Shown here in pieces: positions 56,433 to 64,000 of a stretch of 64,000 nt of DNA (the stretch's first letter is position 1; the number at the start of each line of letters is the position of its first letter). The notes beneath the pieces are model-generated. The model worked only from the letters and a program-made list of their open reading frames with translations. It was not told the DNA's origin and made no database searches. A program made the position numbers and the translations under genes. The stretch covers positions 102,255,523 to 102,319,522 of the forward strand of contig OZ021724.1 in the NCBI GenBank assembly GCA_963978545.1, read 5' to 3'. The stretch comes from Linyphia triangularis. Its lineage: Eukaryota > Arthropoda > Arachnida > Araneae > Linyphiidae.

Positions 56433-57466
56433 TAATTATTAAATTTGTTTTTAATTTAGTAAGTTTTGATTCAGTAAGTTGTTTTACTTTATTTGTTAAA
56501 TATGTCGAAATGTATTTCGTTTTCTATGTGTATGTGTGCTTCCCTTTCAGTCAGTTAATCAGTTTTTTTTAATAATATTTTCTCTTGGATATTCTTCCAC
56601 CTCCCCTCTAGTAGGCTCGCGCCCCCCAAGGGAGACTCTCCCCTCAGGTTTAGAAGCACATTAAGCACAAAAAGGTGATAACAAGACGAACTAAAACAGT
56701 TTTTAAAGGCTCTTGTTACATTTTCTAGGTTTCTAAGTATTACAACAACAGTGACAATAGTACTTTAAAATAAATTTTCCCCAAAATAGTTTTTTTCTTC
56801 ATAAAAGTAGCTCTGGTAAATAAAGATTATTGACTTCCGATACAGACTTTTAAATGCGATAAAATGAAACAGAAAACACTTTCCGGATTCAAAAATAGTC
56901 TTGCTAAAAAAAGCCAAGAACAAAATTTCTCAACTTCCAAAAGTCGCATAACAGTGACACACAAACCCATATGTCACACACAAAAAAAAGCGCCAACAAT
57001 TGCAGCCAAACATTAAGCACAAAAAAAAAAAGGCGATAACAAGACGTCTTTCCCATCAGAGCGGGGAATTACCCCCGATTCCTATCGGCCAAATACATCA
57101 CTCGGCATTACGTCTCAGTTGCGGTCTCTCTACGACAATCTCTCTTGACCCGTGTCTCTTAATGCGTAGTTATTTGTCAAGAAAAGTGTGTCAGCGTGTT
57201 GCTATCTGATGACAGATTCATGATGGTCCTTGGCCGTGGCAGAGACCCTTTAGGAGCTTTTTTTTATTTTAAAGATTTTAGGATGGTGGGAATTAACCCT
57301 GTGTTTTGTGGTGGGATTGGTTGTTTTGGAAATTTCTTGGGACTTTCTTATAATGTTTATGAACATTTGTTCTCAGAGGAAAAAGTTATATAGTAGCACA
57401 AAAAATAACTTATTTGTGGTTCGAGAGAATTCGGCGATTCCTATCACAGCAGAAACAGTACATATA
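56433..57466. other. Intron stretch without recognisable elements
   Basis: Includes a short repeated phrase AAGCACAAAAA..GGCGATAACAAGACG (near 56664 and 57016), perhaps two ends of an unknown element. ORFs at 57000-57393 show no motif. Confidence 0.4.
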
Positions 57467-58125
57467 GACTGAGAGGCGACTGCAATTTTTGGACCCCATC
57501 GAACATCATTCTGAACTTTTTATAGAAATTGGAGAAAAGTGAGTAGATTACGAATCCACTGGTCTGCCGTGGCAAAAATGGACGAAAATGGTCTAAAATC
57601 GACTTTTAATAAGTTGAACTAAATCCAATTGCCAAATGCGCCATAACTTGCCAAAAAATGAGCATTTTTTTTTTATTTGGTAATCCTCACTCTTAAATTT
57701 TCAATTAAGAAGGTTTGCAGGCGATTCGGATGTGTGGCTATGGCTTACTTGCATCTTTCACAAATGAGCCATATTGGCAATCAACATTAGGTCACTGATG
57801 ACGTAACTGATGTCGCCAATTTGGCTTACTTTTAAAAGATGCAAGTTTTCCGAGCCAGAAATCAGAAATCGTTTGCGCTTTTTCTCATTGAAAATCAAAT
57901 TGCAATGGGTTGCCAGACGAAAAAGTGTGTTCTCATTTTGGCAAGTTATGACAAATTTAGCCATCAGATTTTAGTTCAATTCATTCCAAGTCGATTTTTG
58001 ATCAGTTTCGACCATTTTACCACGGCAGACCAGTGGATTCGTAGTCTACTCACTTTTCTCCATTTTCTTTAAAAAATTCAGAATGATGTTCGATGGGGTC
58101 CAAAAATTGCAGTCTCCTCTCGGGC
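57467..58125. mobile_element. Foldback MITE family A, copy 9
   Basis: TA|GACTGAGAGGCGACTGC to CTCCTCTCGGGC|TA, 659 bp; central motif GTCACTGATGACGTAA partly kept. Confidence 0.9.
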
Positions 58126-59297
58126 TAATAGCATCAGGCTAATAGCTCAACAGCATCGAAAATACATGCTTTTCGCTAGTCTAAATACCACAACCCTGAT
58201 TAATATATGCCTATCAGAAGGATAGCTTACACCAGATTGTCCAGATGGGGGAGGTCTCTATAGAAACAATACTAATTGATTTAGATGAGGGGTGATGCAT
58301 GTAAGGAATTGGTAATACCGACTGTGGAATACATCCTTCGTCTGGGAGATGAGAAATCACTTTCTTAAATAAATCTATATTTATAATTTATAAAATATCG
58401 CCAATGTGCCAACAGGTCGTTCAGCGAGCCAATTTGTTGATGGTTTTCTTTTAAAATTCTCCATAAAAAATGGCATTTGTTTCCATGGCAAAAGACATCT
58501 CTAGATACCTTGGGGGGAAACATTCTTGGGATAGATAGTTAGTGTACTCTAGTTTAATACTAAAACAAGTCGAACTGAACTGGACTCTTTATAATCCCCA
58601 CGCATTCGAAGTTGAACTACTTATAATCCCCACGCTACTCAACTATTTAGAAGTTGCCAACATTGTCCAAAATTTAAAAAATATTCCGATAAACCTAAAA
58701 GGTTCCATTATTTTGGAGCTTGCATTTCTGATTCGCATTTACAATCTTTACATGACTAAGCTATAATTAAAAGTGATTGCAGAGTAAAGGTATGATGGAA
58801 ATTTACGAAATATCTGTATTATTAGCAGCTGTCTACAAAATCTCGGTTGAAACAATATTTTATTCATTTATTGGTTTTCAATCGTTAGTTTAATATAGGG
58901 CGAGGTAAGTAGAGGATACTAGGAAACAAAACAAATTGCTCTATTTAGCTTATTTTACATGTTATCGGCTGTCTATTTTTGCCACTATGAAATGTTTAGC
59001 AGAGCCAAATAGGCCTCGTAATTGTTAACTACGATAAGATTAGGAGGTCGAAACCTTATCACACATACCACACTCTCCAAACCACTACACTAAAGAGAGG
59101 ACATTGAGGACACGGCCTATTTAATATGCACCAGACTTATGATATATATATTATGCACACCAATATTTATATATATATATATATTATGCATACCAATATC
59201 CTATGAGGCAAGGACAGAAACCAAGATGTACTGTTCATGAGTTCGATACCATTGACACTGAAGCTTCCTTCTTCGATTTATCATTATTGCCTTTTTA
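58126..59297. other. Intron stretch; (TA)n at 59150-59185
   Basis: Apart from the TA dinucleotide run and a short direct repeat (ATAATCCCCACGC at 58593 and 58624) nothing is recognised. Confidence 0.45.
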
Positions 59298-60013
59298 GGG
59301 GTACCCTTGTTTTCTTAAAAAATAATAAAAATATCCATTTTCTATTTTTTGCGTGTTTATAATCTTCGAAAACTTTCTCCTTATTCAGGCAAGTTTTTGA
59401 GCTGATCCGATAACTGCAATTGCAGAAAAACTATATATATTTTTTATGGTGAATTTAGCATTGCTGCAATAGCTCCTTTGATGTTTCGAACGCATTTTTC
59501 TCAGTTCGTGATTTTTGAAATTCCCACCTTACTCAAAATGCTAAAACTTCCTCAAATATGAATGAAATGACTTGCAATTTTTTTTATGTCATTATTAGTA
59601 TCTATTTGACAAAAATAGGCATGAAGTTTTGAATAAAATAAAAACTTTTTTTTTACAGATTTAAATGTTGAAAAATAGCCGTTTTTTACGCTATTTTTAC
59701 CTATAGGTAAAGTAAGTATCGGGTTTCTGGAAAACTATTTTACTTATTCTGAATCTGATGCCTAAAAGGTTGGAATATCTACTATTAGGAACACTTTTTT
59801 AAAAAAATCAGGAAAAATATTGAAAAATGAAAAGGAAGATTGAATTTGAAATTTGATGAATTTTTAAATTTTTTTTTTGAAATTGTGAAGATTTAGAGCA
59901 TAATGTGAACTTTTCTTTTAATAAAATTTATTTTTTACTTACTAATACTTCCAAACATCTAAAAATTATAATTTTAAAGACTTAAATAAAAAAGTTTGAA
60001 GGGTACCAAGTCC
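59298..60013. mobile_element. TTAA-type element, about 716 bp
   Basis: GGGGTACCCTTG after TTTA at the left; GAAGGGTACC..GTCC before TTTTAA at the right. Contains CGCATTTTTCTCAG 190 bp from the left end, i.e. about 523 bp from the right end. Confidence 0.65.
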
Positions 60014-60549
60014 TTTTAATTAAGAAATAACCAAGTTCAAGTTTTTTAAAAAAAAGTATATTAATTCACAGTTCCGTATTTAACAATAGGCAACCACGTC
60101 TACTGTTAAAGACACTTCAGTGTAGCTACGCTACCATTTCTTCTTAATGTAAACACACAATATATGTAAACACGTTAATTCAACTCTCCGGTTGGTTGTG
60201 AAGAATTCGAAGCTAATCAGATTGCTTGGTGATCCTTTTTTACCAAAGGATTCGTATTACAAAATTAGGATGACTTGAACTATGCAGTGCGTTTCTAAAA
60301 TATTTGGAAACAATTTAAAGGAAGATAGGGAGAAATGATATAAGCACGTTTTGTAATGAAATGTGTGTGCAGAAATGGCGCATATTAAGTTCTATGAAAA
60401 CGAGAGTTCTGCTCCTTGCGATTGGTACGCGGTGTAGGAGGGCGTGGTTAGAGCGTATGGAAAGATATTTGACAGAATGCCGCTGGTTCATATATTGCCG
60501 CTAGCAGTCTTATAAAGCTTCAATAAACAGTGCTGAGGAACATATTATA
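60014..60549. other. Intron stretch; possible LTR-like end
   Basis: Around 60420-60545 a GC-richer patch with TATAAAG and AATAAA resembles an LTR 3' part. No duplication or second copy found. Confidence 0.3.
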
Positions 60550-61209
60550 GTCCGAGAGGCGACTGCAATTTTTGGACCCCATCGTATATCATTCTGAATT
60601 TTTTATAGAAATTGGAGAAGAGTGAGTAGATTACGAATCCACTGGTCTGCCGTGGCAAAAATGTCCGAAACTGATCAAAAATCGATTTGGAATGAGTTGA
60701 ACTAAAATCCGATTGCCAAATATATCATAACTTGCCAAAAAGAGAACAAACTTTTTCGTCCGGCAACCCACTGCATTTTGATTTTCAATGAGAAAAAGCG
60801 CAAACGATTTCTGATATCTGGCTCGGAAAACTTGTATCTTTTAAAAGTAAGCCAAATTGGCGACATCAGTTACGTCCTCATTGACGTAATGTTCATTGCC
60901 AATTTGGCTCATTTGTGAAAGATGCAAGTGAGCCATATCTACACATCCGAATCGTCTGCAAACTTCTGAATTGAAAATTAAAGAGTGAGGGTAACCAAAT
61001 AAAAAAAAAGTTGCTCATTATTTGGTAAGTTATGGCGCATTTGGCAATTGGATTTAGTTCAACTTATTAAAAGTCGATTTTCGACTAATTTCGGCCATTT
61101 TTGCCACGGCAGACCAGTGGATTTGTAATCTACTCACTTTTCCCCAATTTCTATAAAAAATTCAGAAAGATGTTCGATGGTGTTCAAAAATTGCAGTCGC
61201 CTCTCAGTC
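60550..61209. mobile_element. Foldback MITE family A, copy 10
   Basis: TA|GTCCGAGAGGCGACTGC to CGCCTCTCAGTC|TA, 660 bp; TTACGTCCTCATTGACGTAA in the centre. Confidence 0.9.
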
Positions 61210-61361
61210 TATTATATATTGCTGCATATTGAGAACACAGTCTCAAGAATTAGCCTTATTCCATTACCATCTGAAAATGGACTATTTTAAGAAGATATAC
61301 ATATTACAAATTATACTACATATGAGTGGCTATGGTAAGGATGGGTATTAATTAAACATAC

Positions 61362-61519
61362 CTTCTTGACGTTAGGTCGAGCATTTTGGAACACCTCCAG
61401 AGCTTTCTCAAGAGCTGCAGCTGTGTTTGTCGCTCGACTGTTATTAAACACTACATTCTGAAGTTCTTGAGAGAGGACGCATTTGTTCTTGGGATCACGT
61501 AGATAATCGATGTGGCACT
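61362..61519 (-). CDS. SVEP1: SVEP1-like exon: middle of vWA domain
   Basis: Most upstream exon seen, 158 bp. The acceptor is a pyrimidine tract ending CCGCAG just above 61519; the donor is AAG|GTATGT at 61362. Only the frame that starts after two bases is open; it begins CHIDYLRDPK and ends ARPNVKK, 52 codons finishing in phase 0. The segment RATNTAAALEKALEVF fits the vWA helix region carrying the metal-site threonine; in SVEP1 the matching stretch is a GGTYTKGAF-like segment. The preceding exon should end in phase 1 and carry the first strand with DxSxS. I found nothing like it between 61520 and 64000. Confidence 0.82.
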
Positions 61520-61784
61520 CTGCGGAGAGGAAAAAAAAAAGGATTGTTGATTAATTTCTCGTGACTGAATAGAGTTTCTATTTCTATACTACGATATGGT
61601 AAATTTCTAGTTTGCGTGACATGCTGGCGTGATTTTGAGAAGTTGGCGACGAGGCCAAGATGACGAGGTTTCCGGTTGTCTCCAAAGACACGATGGAGAT
61701 TAATTCAAAATGGCAGTTATAACTAAACGATGACTGAAAACGTAACAATAAAATGCGACATAATATGCTAGCTAGTCGTGTAGT

Positions 61785-62580
61785 ACTTTTCAGCAGGTGC
61801 CGATAGATGGCAGCATGATTCTGCTGTCCGATAATCACCAATAAAGAGTAGTAGCTTTGCGATCGGTGGGAGTCGATCGTGCGATCTTTGGTTTCCCAGC
61901 CGGATACTCTGTCCACTAGACAAAAGTGATCACTGGTGTCTAGGAGTTGTATCTGTTATTTGTACAAGAAACCACCACGTATCCCCTTCCCAGGGACGAA
62001 CGATTGAGTTGCTTGCGGCTGTGAGTCACCGGATGCTGTTTTCTATTTGGCAGTGAGTCGCCAAAGATGCTGAAATGATTGTGTGGAAGTCGTGATATAT
62101 TTTCAGAAGGTGCCGATAGAGGGCAACATGATTCAATTGTCCGATAGTCGCCAATAAAGAGTAGTAGCCTTGCGATCGGTGGGGATCGATCGTGCGACCT
62201 TTGGTTTCCCAGCCGGATATTCTATCCACTAGACAAAAGTGATCAATTGTGTCTAGAAGTTGTATCTGTTATTTGTACACAAGACCACCACATAGCCCCT
62301 TCTCAGTGAGTTGCGAAGGGGACGAACGATTAAGTTGCTTGCGGCTGAGAGTCGCCATAGATGCTGAGATGATGGAGTAGTGCAGTATTTTCAGAAGGTG
62401 CCGATAGAGGGCAGCACGATTCAGTTGTCCGATAGTCGCCAATAAAGAGTAGTAGCCTTGCGATCGCTGGGGATCGATAGGGCGACCTTTGCTTTTCCAT
62501 ATATAGATACTCTATCTCCTAGACAAAATAAGAAGGCCTAGAAGTTTTATCTGTTTGCACACGAGACCACCACAAGTTTA
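61785..62580 (-). mobile_element. SINE-5, three tandem units of about 300 bp
   Basis: Units start near 61793, 62100 and 62392 (CAGAAGGTGCCGATAGAGGG) and share CAATAAAGAGTAGTAGCCTT, a GATCGATCGTGCGACCTTTG block and TCTAGAAGTTGTATCTGTTA. On the minus strand TAGTGGACAGAGTATCCGGC and GATCGACTCCC have A-box and B-box character, so a tRNA-derived origin is likely. ORFs on this strand repeat the same peptide and are not genes. Confidence 0.7.
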
Positions 62581-63591
62581 TTAGTCAGCCTTTTACATAC
62601 TTCTATATTTTAATTATAAACATATATTGTTATTGCGTCTTTATGCATATCCTCAAGGATAACAATGTACTCCCTGATCATGTTTCCTTAACCAAAAATT
62701 CAGCAACTTTAATCTCATTCAAGAAACTAAATTAAACATGCAAAAGCAAGCAGTGGGCCAACCAACCACAGGCAGCAGAATTGATTTTTTCTTTTAATCC
62801 ACTTTATATTCAGTGGGATTGCCGCAGGGTTAAGTCTATCTATTATTTAGATGAGCTTACGCTTTATGTTATGAAGGGAAGACACTAAAATGGTTTCTGG
62901 GGGTTAAAATATGAAAATTATATTTTCGGAAATGGGTTTTCGTAAGCGTGCTTTTGCTGGAATTTTCCGAATCTGGTTATTTCCCCCATTATGTCTAGAG
63001 CTTTAAAACTAAAAAATCCAATTATCAGGTATGGATATTTTACTAGCGTGTGTATAGGGCATTATGGAGGGGAGAGAGGGGGGGGGGATATGTACTTAGT
63101 AACATGCTTTTCTAGGAAAATTATTTTATCTCAAAGGATATCTGTAGAACATAGTTTTAATGGTAAAAGTAAAAGTTTAAAATTCAATGCAAAAGTTTAT
63201 GAAAGGATTTCTTTGTCTAGTGTATTATCGATTCATTATTTTTATCTGCCTCAGTTTTAATAGCTTTTATTTCCATTGTTAAAGTATAAAAGGTAAATTT
63301 CAATCTTAAAGCGAAACTAAGGAGAAGATGTCTGAAGTGCAAATATTTTCAATTGCTTTGGAAATATGCGGTACTACGGTATCTTATTAGTCAAAATGGG
63401 ATTGTAAATGCACGGAAATTTTCAAAACATTTGGTCGTAATTGGCAAATAAATACGCTAGGTATAAAATCAAGAAATATTTACGTACGTGTTTTTAATAG
63501 CCTGTCTTACTTTGAGGTACATATTTATATAAAATTGTGCATGCATTGAAAAAAACAAAAATGCAGAAAGTTAAAAATTAAAATATAAAGA

Positions 63592-63625
<34 letters not shown>

Positions 63626-63821
63626 CAATATTGTAATATTTATACCAATAATCTCTGAAGTATTTATATGGAATTTAAAAAAAATTCTTGATATTTTTAG
63701 AAGCAAAAAGGCCATGCTTGGGCTAAAATGTGGGTTGATAATAATTAAAGTTCAACTTTCAAAATGCTGTACAAAAACAAAACACTCTATGAATGACCTA
63801 AAATTTGACCTGAAAATACAG
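62581..63821. other. Upstream intron stretch with poly(A) run
   Basis: No vWA exon found. A run of about 27 A at 63599-63625. The ORF at 62991-63260 has no recognisable domain. Confidence 0.45.
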
Positions 63822-64000
63822 GGTGTCTATAAAAGGTTGGACACATTTTGATGTTGTATAATTTGTAAAATAATGAAGATCTATATAAACTTATAGCATT
63901 TGTACATAGAATAACTCATATATTTTCATTTATAGCGAACGTTGCCAGAGAAAATTTCTTTTTTCCATTTGAATATCACTTTTTTGTAAATATCATTTGC
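63822..64000 (+). mobile_element. Tc1/mariner-type element end, runs off window
   Basis: TACAGGGTGTCTATAAAAGG start; the following 178 bp match, reversed, the right part of 37279-38384 across the point where the LINE is inserted there (CTTATAGCATTTGTACATAG), giving an empty site for that LINE. Confidence 0.8.

Larger units (their letters stand above)
1964..61519 (-). other. SVEP1: SVEP1-like gene, partial, nine exons (gene span)
   Basis: Nine exons on the minus strand, each with AG acceptor and GT donor, read in one frame for 1688 nt (about 562 residues). Domain order is vWA, EGF-like, GCC2/GCC3, three sushi, HYR, HYR. This is the start of SVEP1 (sushi, vWA, EGF and pentraxin domain protein), known in vertebrates as a large secreted protein acting in cell adhesion and lymphatic development. 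Its role in invertebrates is not something I can state. Introns, in gene order, are about 17.2, 5.3, 10.5, 1.6, 1.4, 8.9, 3.0 and 9.9 kb. Both gene ends are outside the window. Promoter, signal peptide and the metal-binding DxSxS of the vWA domain should lie beyond 64000. Confidence 0.88.

Noticed and set aside
57000..57393. Possible small gene with 65-69 codon ORFs
   Set aside because: No motif, no recognisable splice pattern, and codon use not unlike flanking intron DNA.
61584..62229. Two minus-strand ORFs starting MDR(V/I)SGWETK
   Set aside because: Repeated translation of SINE-5 tandem units.
62991..63260. 89-codon plus-strand ORF upstream of the vWA exon
   Set aside because: No domain, no splice context, opposite strand to the gene and it runs through a poly-G stretch.
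61520..64000. First vWA exon with DxSxS and signal peptide
   Set aside because: Searched on the minus strand; no frame gives a vWA first strand ending in phase 1 before a GT donor.

Overview
This window looks like animal nuclear DNA, most likely from an arthropod with a large, AT-rich, transposon-filled genome. The guess rests on interrupted extracellular-protein exons with GT-AG introns and on the mix of tRNA-derived SINEs, mariner, hAT, TTAA-type and Helitron elements and Jockey/I-type LINE remains. The species cannot be fixed from sequence alone.

One host gene is visible, on the minus strand across nearly the whole window. Nine coding exons (61362-61519, 43912-44125, 38410-38613, 27721-27882, 25976-26158, 24354-24533, 15298-15501, 12019-12270, 1964-2094) join in frame with consistent phases (1-0-1-1-1-1-1-1-1-0). 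They encode, in order, most of a von Willebrand A domain, an EGF-like cysteine-rich module, a GCC2/GCC3 (ephrin-receptor-like) module, three six-cysteine sushi domains, one whole HYR domain and the start of a second. That is the N-terminal domain order of SVEP1, a secreted matrix and adhesion protein. The signal peptide and start of the vWA domain lie beyond 64000. The rest of HYR2 and the long C-terminal part lie before position 1. No other host gene and no genuine RNA gene was found.

Most remaining sequence that can be classified is mobile-element DNA inside introns. Families seen: (1) about 660-bp TA-flanked foldback MITEs, ten copies; (2) about 720-bp TTAA-flanked elements, seven copies with nearly constant length although most of their sequence has diverged; (3) a 250-bp palindromic MITE, five copies; (4) a 545-bp MITE with AATGGACAATTCC ends, three copies and a fragment; (5) a roughly 780-bp family B; (6) Helitron-like elements, two carrying 148-bp tandem arrays; (7) hAT elements with 8-bp duplications; (8) mariner-type elements with decayed transposases; (9) four solo LTRs with 4-bp duplications; (10) five tRNA-derived SINE families, the main one in ten units; (11) LINE remnants of Jockey-like and I/R1-like type.

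Nesting is deep and several insertions can be checked against an empty site elsewhere in the window. The exons survive as islands of 130-250 bp, with recognisable repeats often ending only 25-50 bp from the splice sites.
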